Assembly (NCBI RefSeq): GCF_900093605.1
Contig: NZ_FLYE01000046.1
Coordinates: 124,001-188,000, forward strand
Length of the DNA stretch: 64,000 nt
Reading direction: 5' to 3'
DNA from: Candidatus Terasakiella magnetica
Lineage (GTDB): Bacteria > Pseudomonadota > Alphaproteobacteria > Rhodospirillales > Terasakiellaceae
Shown here: in pieces, positions 8,038 through 16,898 of the stretch
How positions within the stretch are numbered: the first letter of the stretch is position 1
How the letters are laid out: each line of letters opens with the position of its first letter
Notes under the pieces: generated by a model
Databases searched by the model: none
The model's input: the letters and a program-made list of their open reading frames with translations, nothing else
What the model was told of the DNA's origin: nothing
Translations under genes and position numbers: made by a program

Positions 8038-9102
8038 ATGAGCCTTGTCATCACCAGAACACCGTTTCGTGTTTCCTTCTTTGGCGGCGGAACAGATTAC
8101 CCTGAATGGTACTTAAAAGAAGGTGGCTCGGTTCTTTCAGCCGCCATTGATAAATATTGCTATATCACGGCGCGTTATCGCCCGCCGTTTTTCCCAACTG
8201 CACACCGTGTGGTTTGGGCTCATATCGAAAGTGTTCAAAGCATTTCTGAAATCCTTCATCCTGCGGTGCGTGAAGGATTGCGCATGCTTGATTTTGATGA
8301 TAGCCACGGTATTGAAATTCTCCACCAAGGTGATCTTCCTGCCCGCACGGGCATGGGCTCAAGCTCAGCCTTTGCTGTTGGCTTGATCTTGGCGCTTAAA
8401 ATGATGCGTGGTCAGGCAGTGAGCCAAGAAGACCTTTATTTAAAAGCGATTGAGCTGGAACAAGATTGGTTAAAAGACTCCGTTGGCTCTCAAGACCAAG
8501 TGGCCTGTGCCATGGGTGGGGTCAATGTCATTGACTTTAATACCGATGGGGCCATTAACGTAAAACCCATCCAAGCCTCAAAACAGCGCTTAAATGGGCT
8601 GAATAGCCGTTTGATGATGTTTTATACGGGCACAAGTCGCCTATCTTCAGAAGTGGCACGCGATGTGATTTCAAATATTGCGGATCGTTCAACGGTGTTG
8701 CGTGAAATGAAAGCCATGGTGCCCGTTGCGCAGGCCATTTTGGAAGAAACGGCAAGTGATCTGGATGATTTTGGGCGCATGATGAATGAGACATGGCAGC
8801 TTAAGAAAAGCCTGAGTGGGAAAATCAGCAACAGCAATATTGATGATATTTACGAAGCGTCGCAAAAAGCAGGTGCCTTGGGCGGTAAGCTTTTGGGGGC
8901 GGGGCATTCCGGTTTCATGATGCTTTATGTGCCGCTTGATAAACGCGAAGCGGTGCGCCAAGCGTTACATGAATTGATGGAAGTGCCGTTTAACTTTGAA
9001 ATGAAGGGCAGCCGGGTCTTAAACGATCATGGCTGGATGTCGGAGTTAAGCGCGAGCATTATCAAACGAAAAATCGGGCAGGTGAGTAATGGCGTCCAAT
9101 AA
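8038..9102 (+). CDS. GHMP kinase, heptose-7-phosphate kinase (HddA) type
   Basis: The protein opens with ITRTPFRVSFFGGGTDYP, the hallmark of the HddA/fucokinase branch of GHMP kinases. It has the ATP-binding motif GMGSSSA near residue 106, GSQDQ further on, and the third motif GAGHSGF near residue 290. HddA phosphorylates D-glycero-D-manno-heptose 7-phosphate at C1 for GDP-heptose synthesis. It starts immediately after the preceding stop (TAA-ATG) and overlaps the next gene by 14 bases, so the unit is tightly coupled. A hexose or 7-carbon analogue as substrate cannot be excluded. Confidence 0.8.
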   Translation: MSLVITRTPFRVSFFGGGTDYPEWYLKEGGSVLSAAIDKYCYITARYRPPFFPTAHRVVWAHIESVQSISEILHPAVREGLRMLDFDDSHGIEILHQGDLPARTGMGSSSAFAVGLILALKMMRGQAVSQEDLYLKAIELEQDWLKDSVGSQDQVACAMGGVNVIDFNTDGAINVKPIQASKQRLNGLNSRLMMFYTGTSRLSSEVARDVISNIADRSTVLREMKAMVPVAQAILEETASDLDDFGRMMNETWQLKKSLSGKISNSNIDDIYEASQKAGALGGKLLGAGHSGFMMLYVPLDKREAVRQALHELMEVPFNFEMKGSRVLNDHGWMSELSASIIKRKIGQVSNGVQ

Positions 9103-9928
9103 TGAACTGGCTCTTATCGCCGCAAAGATGCGCCTGCGTGCCTTAAAAGCTGCTCTTAAAGCCAAAAAAGGCCATGTACCACCTGCTTTTTCCTGTATGG
9201 ATGTGGTGGTCTCTCTTTTTGAAGATGGCTTGCTCAATGTTAATCCTGATGAGCCCAAAGCGCCTACGCGAGATCGCTTTATCCTCTCAAAAGGTCATGC
9301 GTGCCTTGCCCTTTATACCATCATGTCCCATCGTGGTTTCTTTGGGGATGAGGAACTAGACGATTTTGCCGGACATGGCTCATTCTTGCCCGGTCACCCC
9401 GATCTGGAAATCCCCGGGGTAGAGGCTATTTCAGGCTCGCTTGGACATGGTCTGGGCTTGGGCTCAGGCATGGCTTTGGCAGCGCGTATGAATGGTGAAG
9501 ACTGGAAGACGACTGTTATTCTTGGTGATGGCGAATGTCAGGAAGGCTCGATTTGGGAAGCAGCTATGTTTGCAGGCCAGCAGAAACTTTCAAACCTCAC
9601 AGCGATTGTAGATTACAACAAGCTGGGGGCGACGAATTTTACTGACAATGTGATTTCACTGGAACCTTTTGCTGATCGCTGGACAAGCTTTGGCTGGAAC
9701 TGTGTTGAGATTGACGGGCATGATTATAACGCGATCCGCAAGGCTTACACGCAAGGGCGAGATGAGCGCCCACGTGCCATTATCGCCCATACGACCAAGG
9801 GCAAGGGTGTAGACTTTATGGAAAACTCACCAAAATGGCACCATGCGTTGCCACAGGGTGAACAGGTTGAAGAGGCACTTGCACAGCTTCAAGGTCAAAT
9901 TGATGCGTTATCGGATATGAGTGAGTAG
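9089..9928 (+). CDS. Transketolase, N-terminal (TPP-binding) subunit
   Basis: The 279-residue protein covers only the first domain of transketolase. It has SKGHACLALYT with the substrate-phase His, SGSLGHGLGLGSGMA, and the TPP motif GDGECQEG with the pairing Asn about 30 residues on (VDYNKLG). The C-terminal subunit follows after 11 bases. Such split transketolases occur in archaea and in sugar clusters. They may transfer a ketol unit between dedicated sugars rather than serve the pentose pathway. The start overlaps the kinase gene by 14 bases and has AGGTGAG as ribosome site. Confidence 0.87.
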   Translation: MASNNELALIAAKMRLRALKAALKAKKGHVPPAFSCMDVVVSLFEDGLLNVNPDEPKAPTRDRFILSKGHACLALYTIMSHRGFFGDEELDDFAGHGSFLPGHPDLEIPGVEAISGSLGHGLGLGSGMALAARMNGEDWKTTVILGDGECQEGSIWEAAMFAGQQKLSNLTAIVDYNKLGATNFTDNVISLEPFADRWTSFGWNCVEIDGHDYNAIRKAYTQGRDERPRAIIAHTTKGKGVDFMENSPKWHHALPQGEQVEEALAQLQGQIDALSDMSE

Positions 9929-9939
9929 GGGAAGATAAA

Positions 9940-10839
9940 ATGGATTTTAGAGACGCCCTATTTAACGAAATTCACGCGCTCATGCGCCGTGATAAAGATG
10001 TGGTTGTTATCACCAATGATATGGGGGCTTTTGGCTTTGATCTAATCGCCAAAGAATTCCCCGAGCGTGCCGTAAACCTTGGTATTGCTGAGCAGAATTT
10101 AATCAGTGTGTCAGCAGGTCTTGCTTTTGCAGGTAAAAAGGTTTTTGCCTTTGGTATTGCCTCTCACGTGGCTTTTCGCTGTTTTGAACAGATTAAGCTT
10201 GATATGTGCGTGGGCAACCTGCCAATCGTTTTAATCGGTATGGGACCGGGGCTGACATACGGTAATGACGGGCCAACCCACCATGCAACTGAAGATGTGG
10301 GCGCACTGGGGTGTATCCCCAATCTGACCATTTATAACCCATGTGATGTGGTGGCGGTTGGTAAGTCGGTTCAGCTGGCTTTTGAAACGGGTGGTCCCTG
10401 TTTTATCCGCCTTGATAAAGAAAAGAATGAACCTGTCTGGCAAGAAGATGAAGCTGCTTTTAAAGCAGGTGTGAAGCTGGTGAAAGAAGGCTCTGAGACC
10501 TTGATTTTATCAACGGGCATTCCAACCTATCGCGCGCTTCATGCTGCTGAGGGAGCAAAGGCGGCTGTGGCTGATGTGCTTCAATTAAAACCAGCGCCTA
10601 AAGAGGCTCTGCTTGACCTGATAAAAGGGTTTGAGCGTATCATCGTTGTGGATGAACATGTCAAAACAGGCAGCCTTTATAGCAGCGTCTGTGAAGTCAT
10701 TGCTGAAAACGCTTTGGTGAAAAAGCTTGAAGCCGTCACTTTACCTGATGAATTTCTGCTGGGTTCAGCCAGTCGTGATTGGGCGCATGAAAAATTCGGT
10801 TTCAGTGTTGAGGCACTGAAGCAACGTATTGGAGAATAA
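9940..10839 (+). CDS. Transketolase, C-terminal subunit
   Basis: The protein carries the pyrimidine-binding domain with the catalytic Glu (RAVNLGIAEQNLISVSAGL) and the C-terminal transketolase domain (ETLILSTGIPTYRAL, then IIVVDEHVKTGSLYSSV). The GNDGPTHHATEDVGAL segment is typical of transketolase/DXPS proteins. At 299 residues it completes the 279-residue subunit encoded just upstream. The operon therefore has two separate two-subunit TPP enzymes, which argues for two distinct carbon-chain steps in one glycan pathway. Confidence 0.87.
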   Translation: MDFRDALFNEIHALMRRDKDVVVITNDMGAFGFDLIAKEFPERAVNLGIAEQNLISVSAGLAFAGKKVFAFGIASHVAFRCFEQIKLDMCVGNLPIVLIGMGPGLTYGNDGPTHHATEDVGALGCIPNLTIYNPCDVVAVGKSVQLAFETGGPCFIRLDKEKNEPVWQEDEAAFKAGVKLVKEGSETLILSTGIPTYRALHAAEGAKAAVADVLQLKPAPKEALLDLIKGFERIIVVDEHVKTGSLYSSVCEVIAENALVKKLEAVTLPDEFLLGSASRDWAHEKFGFSVEALKQRIGE

Positions 10840-10842
10840 AGA

Positions 10843-11781
10843 ATGTCTGCTGAATTTGACCAAAAACTGTCCTTGGATGATTTTGCCCAGCAGTTTGGCA
10901 TGGATGTCTCTGATATTTCTGAGGAAATGAAAGAGTTTATTGCCTCAAAAGATTTCTCCTATCGTTTTCTTGATGGTAAAGAACGCGATAAAACAGCCAT
11001 TGAAATTTTGGAACGCCGCGCGTGGGAAAAATCCATTGCGGGTGAGGGTAAAGTTGATCGCTGGAATAAAGGCTGGGGGGAAAACCTGCAGGCTTTTTTA
11101 GACAGTAAATGTGATCTGGAAACCCTGATCCCGAAATATATCCGCCCCGGTCAGCCCGTGCGTTTATTTAAGCATTTTGCCAAAGTTGCCGATGATGAGT
11201 TTGAGCTCAATTGGTATCGGATTTTCCGCGACAGCTTCTTTAGAAAATATCTGTCCGGTTTTAATGAAATTTACGAATTTGGCTCAGGTTCAGGCCATAA
11301 TGTGGCTGTTTTGGCAAAGATGTATCCTGAAAGTAAGATCAATGCCTTTGATTGGGCAGAGCCCTCTGTGGATATTGTTAATCATATGCGCGATGAGCTG
11401 GGCCTAAATGTCTGTGGGCGTCACTTTGATTTCTTTAATCCAGATACATCAGTGAAGATCGCGCCGAATTCTGCGGTTTTGACCATGGGGGCGCTGGAAC
11501 AGACAGGTGATAAGTTCCATACCTTCCTTGAATATATTCTCGATCAAAAACCAACCATGTGTTTTCATGAAGAGCCGATTGTAGAAGTGCATGATGATGA
11601 TAATATGGTGGATTACACCTCCTTAAAAACCATGGAACGGCGCAATTTCCTCAATGGTTTGGTCAAGACCCTTCGCGAATATGAAGAAAAAGGCTGGATT
11701 GAGATCAAGAAGGTTCATCGTTCCCAGTTTGGTAGCTTGATGTTTGAAAGCTACGCACAGGTTATCTGGCAACCCAAATAA
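10843..11781 (+). CDS. Class I SAM-dependent methyltransferase
   Basis: A Rossmann methyltransferase motif I is visible near residue 145 (YEFGSGSGHNVAVLA), followed by motif II with an acidic ribose-binding position (NAFDWAEPS). The N-terminal 130 residues are helical and have no motif I recognise. In the middle of the sugar operon, three bases after the transketolase C-subunit, it most likely O- or N-methylates a sugar intermediate or the finished glycan. The substrate cannot be read from the sequence. Confidence 0.7.
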   Translation: MSAEFDQKLSLDDFAQQFGMDVSDISEEMKEFIASKDFSYRFLDGKERDKTAIEILERRAWEKSIAGEGKVDRWNKGWGENLQAFLDSKCDLETLIPKYIRPGQPVRLFKHFAKVADDEFELNWYRIFRDSFFRKYLSGFNEIYEFGSGSGHNVAVLAKMYPESKINAFDWAEPSVDIVNHMRDELGLNVCGRHFDFFNPDTSVKIAPNSAVLTMGALEQTGDKFHTFLEYILDQKPTMCFHEEPIVEVHDDDNMVDYTSLKTMERRNFLNGLVKTLREYEEKGWIEIKKVHRSQFGSLMFESYAQVIWQPK

Positions 11782-11804
11782 GTAATAAAAGGTAAGAGGT
11801 CCCC

Positions 11805-12587
11805 ATGGATTTAGGGCTTAAAGGTAAAAAGGCACTCATCACAGGGGGGAGCCACGGGATCGGTCTGGCAACGGCCCTTCGTTTGGCAAGTGAGGGCTGT
11901 GACGTTGCCATTTGTTCGCGCACCCAAGAACGCCTTGATGAAGCCAGTGCATTGTTAAAACCACGGGGCACAAAGGTTCTCGCCTTTAGGTGTGATGTCT
12001 TGGAAAATGATGAGATTGATGAAGGCATTGCCCTGATTAAAAAAGAATGGGGCAGTCTTGATATTATCGTTAATAACGTTGGTGGTGGCGGGCGTTGGGG
12101 AAAACCCAATATTGTGGAAAGCCCCGATATCGTTTGGTATGAGGTCATGCAGAAAAATGCCATGGCAGCAGCGCGTTTTACCCGTGCATTTCTTGATGAT
12201 ATGAAAGCCCAAAAATGGGGCCGTGTGGTCACGGTTTCTTCCATTGTGGGTAAAGAAGGCGGCGGGCGTCCTTGGTTTAATATGGCAAAGGCGGCTGAGA
12301 TTAGTTTTTCAAAAACCATGGCCTTGATGCCTGAATACGGCCAAGCAGGCATTACCTTCAATACGGTTTGCCCCGGTGCGATCATGATCCCGGGGACAGG
12401 CTGGGAAGATGAGCAGAAAAAAGACCCTGAGGCCTTTGCCAAAATGACGGCAGAGAAAAACCCCATGGGGCGTTTGGGCAAACCCGAAGAAGCAGGCGAT
12501 GTGATCGCCTTTGTGTGTTCTGAGCGTGCAAGTTATATGTCGGGTGCTTTGATTACGGTGGATGGCTGTGAAACAAAATCATTCTGA
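11805..12587 (+). CDS. SDR oxidoreductase with Phe in place of the catalytic Tyr
   Basis: This is a classical short-chain dehydrogenase of 260 residues. It has the cofactor loop GGSHGIGLA, the NNVG motif, the catalytic Ser at 145/146 (TVSSIVG) and the family ending GALITVDGC. The active-site motif reads F158-N-M-A-K162 instead of YxxxK, so the general acid tyrosine is missing. The enzyme may bind NAD(P) without normal carbonyl reduction, or use a different proton donor. It overlaps the next gene by 26 bases, which couples their translation. Confidence 0.8.
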   Translation: MDLGLKGKKALITGGSHGIGLATALRLASEGCDVAICSRTQERLDEASALLKPRGTKVLAFRCDVLENDEIDEGIALIKKEWGSLDIIVNNVGGGGRWGKPNIVESPDIVWYEVMQKNAMAAARFTRAFLDDMKAQKWGRVVTVSSIVGKEGGGRPWFNMAKAAEISFSKTMALMPEYGQAGITFNTVCPGAIMIPGTGWEDEQKKDPEAFAKMTAEKNPMGRLGKPEEAGDVIAFVCSERASYMSGALITVDGCETKSF

Positions 12588-13545
12588 TCACTGGCCTAAA
12601 GGCCGTTATGTTTTATTTGGTGCCAGCGGCCTTGCCGGCACTCATGCGCTTAATCTGTTAAAAGACCAAGATGGTATTTCTGTTCTTGCGGTTTCAAACT
12701 CGCGCCTACCCAGTGTGACAGGGGAAAATATCGAGGTTGCGCAAGCGGATTTAACCGATAGTGAGAAATGCCTAGAGCTTTCAAAAGAGGCGGATTATGT
12801 GCTGGCTTTTGCAGGTGTGGTGGCAAGTGCGCCTGTGTTAGCTGCTGATCCCATTGCGCCTATTCAGACAAATTTAAAAGTGGCGGTTAATTGTATTGAA
12901 GCCGCATGGCGCAATGGGGTGAAACATTGTGTCTGGCTCTCAAGTACAACGGGCTATCCCGCCCTTGAAGGCGATATTATTGAAGAACAGATGTTTGATG
13001 ATAACCCACCGGGCAATTGGTTTGGCCTTGGCTGGATGACCCGCTATGTGGAAAAATTTGCCAAACATATTAGTGAGAATGTGCCAAACCCCATCCCTGT
13101 GACCTGCCTGCGCCCCAGTTTGATCTATGGGGAAAATGACCATTTTGATGATGAGAACGCCCATTTCCTACCCGCCCTTATTCGCCGTGTGATCTTGCGT
13201 GAAAAGCCCATTGAAGTATGGGGGACAGGCGAGCAGGAACGCGATGTTATCCATGCAGAAGACGTGGCGCGCGCAGCCTTTTTAGCGCTCAATCGTGCGC
13301 AAGGTTTTCGTGATTACAATATAGCGTTTGGAAAAAGCTATAACGTTAACCATATGCTAAGCTTGATATGTTCCAATGATAACTTCGATGATGCCGAGAT
13401 TGTTCATCTGCTGGATAAACCCCAGAGTTTGGCCAAACGGGCTTTTTCAATAGAAAAGGCGCAAAAGGAACTGGGGTTTGAAGCAAAAGTGTCGCTTAAT
13501 GAAGGGCTAAAAAGAACAATCGACTGGTATCGAGAGACTATCTAA
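12562..13545 (+). CDS. NAD-dependent epimerase/dehydratase-like protein, degenerate active site
   Basis: An extended SDR with nucleotide loop FGASGLAGTHA and C-terminal features of sugar epimerases (CLRPSLIYG, then EVWGTGEQERDVIHAEDVARA). Aligned with GDP-fucose synthase-type enzymes (Y-x-x-x-K-R-M), the active site reads L156-G-W-M-T160-R, so both Tyr and Lys are replaced. It is paralogous to the two epimerase-like genes at 14900 and 15906, which share the layout but differ in substitutions. Start ATG 12562 has GGTGG upstream and lies inside the SDR gene. It may be a binding or non-redox enzyme. Confidence 0.75.
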   Translation: MAVKQNHSDHWPKGRYVLFGASGLAGTHALNLLKDQDGISVLAVSNSRLPSVTGENIEVAQADLTDSEKCLELSKEADYVLAFAGVVASAPVLAADPIAPIQTNLKVAVNCIEAAWRNGVKHCVWLSSTTGYPALEGDIIEEQMFDDNPPGNWFGLGWMTRYVEKFAKHISENVPNPIPVTCLRPSLIYGENDHFDDENAHFLPALIRRVILREKPIEVWGTGEQERDVIHAEDVARAAFLALNRAQGFRDYNIAFGKSYNVNHMLSLICSNDNFDDAEIVHLLDKPQSLAKRAFSIEKAQKELGFEAKVSLNEGLKRTIDWYRETI

Positions 13546-13575
13546 AAGGGCAGAAGCCCTAGAAAGTGAGTGATT

Positions 13576-14868
13576 ATGACTCTTCAAGTCGGTGTCGTTG
13601 TGCCTACATGGCATTACTGGATTGATCCCATTAAGCTACAGCCGTTATGGGAACTCTATTATGCCACTTTGATTGAAGATCATATTGACGATGTTTCCGT
13701 GCAAATTATTGATCGACGCGGCAATAAAGACCAGCCTTATCCAGAATGCGATGTATATTTCTATTGGGTGATGAAATCGGCTGATGCGTTTGAGATTTAT
13801 GACATCATCAAGGATTTGCGCCAACTCAATCCAAAATCCATCCACCTTGGTGGTGGTAACCATGTGGACCATCTGACAGACCAAGCCGCAGAGCATTTTG
13901 ATGCCTGCCTTCTTGGCACGGCTGAAGGGCTGATCGTTGAGGCCTTTAAAGATTTGCGCACAGGCAAGCTTGAAAAAGTCTATAAGGCGAATGGGCCGTT
14001 TAAATTTTGTGAATACGGTCATAGCCGTCGCGAGTTTTTGCCGCCTGAGCGCGTGGTTAATGACAAGCATTTCTCCCAATATGGCGGCGTACCGGGAACG
14101 GGTGTTTATTTCTCGCGCGGTTGTAGCTTTAAATGTAGTTTTTGCGTTTATAATAATCCGGGCAAATTTGAATATCGTGAAGCCAGCCAAATCACAGCTG
14201 AGATTGAATATCTGAAAAAGAATTTTGGCGTTAAAGGGGTCAACCTTCGCGATGAAGTTTGCATTCCGGTGAACCGGAAACTTGCACAAAATTATCTGGA
14301 AGCCATTGGTAAAGGTGATGTGATTTGGCGCGGTCAGACGGTTCCCTTTGGTGATGAAGATATGGTCAAACTGGCGGCTGAATCTGGTTGTCAGGAAGTC
14401 GCCTTGGGTATGGAAAGTGCGGATTCAGATGAGGTGCTGATCCTTGCCAACAAGCCGTCTAAAAGCATTGATCGCAATAAAAAATATGTTGAGATGCTGA
14501 AGAAATACGGCATTAAGGTGAAAGTTTGCCTCATCTTTGGTCTACCCGGTGAGACTGAAAATGTGGTGGAGCGCACCATCAAGTTTATTGAAGAGATTGA
14601 GCCTGATTATGTGGCGCTTTCCGGTTTTGATCCGGTGCCCGGTTCTCCTTTTTATAACGAGCCTGAAAAATACGGCTTGAAGTTTATTGATAAAGACCTC
14701 TCAAAACATGCCCATCTTGTGTATCGCTTTGGTGATGAAGAAGATGTCGGCTTGCCGTTTGAATATGACGAAAAAGCCCCATGGGGGACACCGCTCACCC
14801 GGGATCAAATCGTCAATAATATCAAAACTCTCCAAGGCTGGCTGCGCGAGCGCGGCATGAGCTATTAA
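13576..14868 (+). CDS. B12-binding-type radical SAM enzyme
   Basis: The first 130 residues have the shape of the cobalamin-binding domain found in class B radical SAM enzymes (alternating beta/alpha ending LGGGNHVDHL and LLGTAEG), without a DxHxxG motif, which many of these enzymes lack. The radical SAM cluster motif is Cys183-xxx-Cys187-xx-Cys190 (SRGCSFKCSFCVY). A later IFGLPGET segment is typical of the family. Possible reactions are C-methylation at an unactivated carbon, or another radical rearrangement of the sugar. I prefer ATG 13576 to the in-frame GTG at 13570 because of the spacing to AAGTGAG. Confidence 0.8.
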   Translation: MTLQVGVVVPTWHYWIDPIKLQPLWELYYATLIEDHIDDVSVQIIDRRGNKDQPYPECDVYFYWVMKSADAFEIYDIIKDLRQLNPKSIHLGGGNHVDHLTDQAAEHFDACLLGTAEGLIVEAFKDLRTGKLEKVYKANGPFKFCEYGHSRREFLPPERVVNDKHFSQYGGVPGTGVYFSRGCSFKCSFCVYNNPGKFEYREASQITAEIEYLKKNFGVKGVNLRDEVCIPVNRKLAQNYLEAIGKGDVIWRGQTVPFGDEDMVKLAAESGCQEVALGMESADSDEVLILANKPSKSIDRNKKYVEMLKKYGIKVKVCLIFGLPGETENVVERTIKFIEEIEPDYVALSGFDPVPGSPFYNEPEKYGLKFIDKDLSKHAHLVYRFGDEEDVGLPFEYDEKAPWGTPLTRDQIVNNIKTLQGWLRERGMSY

Positions 14869-14899
14869 GAAAATCAGTTAAAGATCAAGGAACAAGACA

Positions 14900-15892
14900 G
14901 TGATTGAAGATAAAGTCCTCAAAGCAATGGATGGTGCCAACTGTGTGGTCACAGGTGGGACAGGGATGATCGGGGCGGAAGTTGTCCGTTTGTTATGTGA
15001 TGCAGGCGCTAATGTAAAAAGTGCCTCGCTTGATGATATCAGTGCTGATGCGCGTGCAGAAACGGTAAAAGCCGATTTGACAGATATCTCAACCTGTATG
15101 GACCTGTGTCAGGACATGGATTACGTTTTTCATGTGGCAGGTATTAAGGGCTCAATTGAAGTGACTAAGTCCAAACCGGCAAGCTTTTTTACCAATTTGT
15201 TGATGATGAATACCAACATGTTGGAAGCAGCGCGTCGCGTTGGTGCAAAAAAGACGGTGTATACAAGCTCTATTGGGGCTTATTCCTCTGCTGAAGTGTT
15301 TGTAGAAGATGATGATGATCCGTCAAAACCTCCGATGGATATGTTTCCCGGCTGGGCAAAACGTATGGCGGAAATGCAGGTAGAAGCCTATAAAATCCAG
15401 TATGATCTAGATAATTTTGCCATTGTGCGCCCGTGTAATGTTTATGGGCCCGGTGATAATTTTGATCCGGCAAATGCCATGGTGATCCCGTCTTTAATGG
15501 CGCGCATTGATGGTGGGGAAAACCCGCTTTTGGTTTGGGGGGATGGCTCAGCCGTTCGTGATTTTGCCTATACAACAGATTGTGCAGAAGGCGTTATTCA
15601 GGCCCTTTATCATGGGACACGCGGCTCATACGTGAATTTGGGTTCCGGTGTGGGCGTGACCATTCGTGAGCTTGTGGAAACATTGGCAAAAGTAATTGAT
15701 TTCGAATTTGAATTTGATACATCCAAACCAGCGGGTTTCCCGCGCCGTGTGATGGATTTAACCCGTGCGCGTGACTGGATTAATTATGATCCGAACACTT
15801 CTCTAGAAGAAGGTCTGCGCAACACATGGGAATGGTATTTAAAGAACAAGAATGCCAGCGATAAACGCCATAATTACTTCACACAGGACTAA
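14900..15892 (+). CDS. GDP-fucose synthase-like SDR lacking the catalytic Tyr
   Basis: An extended SDR with TGGTGMIGAEV at residues 18-28, TSSIGAY in place of the usual SS-V/C block, and a segment FPGWAKRMAE that aligns with the YxxxK-R-M block of GDP-L-fucose synthases. Here Tyr is replaced by Pro150 while Lys154 remains. The following NVYGPGDNFDP is typical of fucose-synthase-like enzymes. It starts with GTG 14900 behind AAGGAA. The three neighbouring paralogues each changed the Tyr differently (Leu, Pro, Val), which suggests relaxed need for proton donation at this position. Confidence 0.78.
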   Translation: MIEDKVLKAMDGANCVVTGGTGMIGAEVVRLLCDAGANVKSASLDDISADARAETVKADLTDISTCMDLCQDMDYVFHVAGIKGSIEVTKSKPASFFTNLLMMNTNMLEAARRVGAKKTVYTSSIGAYSSAEVFVEDDDDPSKPPMDMFPGWAKRMAEMQVEAYKIQYDLDNFAIVRPCNVYGPGDNFDPANAMVIPSLMARIDGGENPLLVWGDGSAVRDFAYTTDCAEGVIQALYHGTRGSYVNLGSGVGVTIRELVETLAKVIDFEFEFDTSKPAGFPRRVMDLTRARDWINYDPNTSLEEGLRNTWEWYLKNKNASDKRHNYFTQD

Positions 15893-15905
15893 GGGGGAAA
15901 GACAG

Positions 15906-16883
15906 ATGACTGTAGATTTAAAAGGGGCCAATGTCCTTGTAACGGGCGGTGCTGGTTTTTTAGCCACCAATTATATTTTGAATCTGGTTGAAAAAGGCGC
16001 AAATGTGCGCGCAACCCTTCATAATAAAGAGCCCAAGACGATTGTTGAGGGTGTGGAATATATCAAAACGGACCTGCGCGATCTGGCAAATTGTGAAGCT
16101 GCGGTTAAGGGTATGGATTATGTCTTTCATTGCGCAGCCAATACCCAAGGCGCAGGCGTTATTGCCACAACCCCGATGGTACATGTGACGCCCAATGTGG
16201 TGATGAACACCCATTTGATGGAAGCGGCCTACGTTGAAGGCATTAAAAAGTTTGTCTTTATTGGCTCTGGCGCTTCTTATCCTGATACGGGTGATCGCCC
16301 CGTGACAGAACCAGAAATGCTGGATGAACATCCCTCAACTGTATATCACGCGGTTGCATGGATGAAGCGTTATGCTGAAATCCTGTGTGAGACCTACGCA
16401 ACGCATCTTAAAAAGCCAATGCCATGCTTGGTCATTCGCCCTTCAAATGTGTATGGCCCATGGGATAAGTATGATCCAAAATCCTCTCACGTAACAGCAG
16501 CCATGATCCGCAAAGTGTTTGAGCGTCAAACACCGATTGAGGTGTGGGGCACAGGTGAAGATATCCGCGATCTGATCTATATTGATGACTTCATGGAAGG
16601 CTCATTTAAGGCGTTTGATTGTGAAGATGAGTATCTGGCGGTGAATGTCTGTTCTGGTTATGGGGTAACGGTAAAAGATATCCTTAATACGGCGATTGAG
16701 GCGGAAAGCTTTGATAATAACGATGTGCGCTTTGACCCATCCAAGCCTTCCACCGTGCCGATCCGTTTGATCTCGAATGAATATGCCAAAGAGAAAATCA
16801 ACTTTGAAGCCAAGACGAGCCTGCTTGATGGGATCAAAAAGACTTGTGACTGGCTACGTGCAAACCCCAAAGCATTAGGTTAA
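15906..16883 (+). CDS. NAD-dependent epimerase/dehydratase-like protein, Val at the Tyr position
   Basis: An extended SDR with TGGAGFLATNY at its N-terminus (the third Gly of the loop is Ala), VFIGSGASYP, RPSNVYGPWDKYDP and EVWGTGEDIRDLIYIDDF. The expected YxxxK reads V150-A-W-M-K154, so Lys is kept and Tyr is lost, although a Tyr sits three residues earlier. I start at ATG 15906 behind AAGGGGGAAAG; a longer reading frame from 15852 would overlap the previous gene without a ribosome site. It is the third of three tandem-type paralogues in this operon. Confidence 0.78.
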   Translation: MTVDLKGANVLVTGGAGFLATNYILNLVEKGANVRATLHNKEPKTIVEGVEYIKTDLRDLANCEAAVKGMDYVFHCAANTQGAGVIATTPMVHVTPNVVMNTHLMEAAYVEGIKKFVFIGSGASYPDTGDRPVTEPEMLDEHPSTVYHAVAWMKRYAEILCETYATHLKKPMPCLVIRPSNVYGPWDKYDPKSSHVTAAMIRKVFERQTPIEVWGTGEDIRDLIYIDDFMEGSFKAFDCEDEYLAVNVCSGYGVTVKDILNTAIEAESFDNNDVRFDPSKPSTVPIRLISNEYAKEKINFEAKTSLLDGIKKTCDWLRANPKALG

Positions 16884-16898
16884 GGCGAGCGTGTAACA

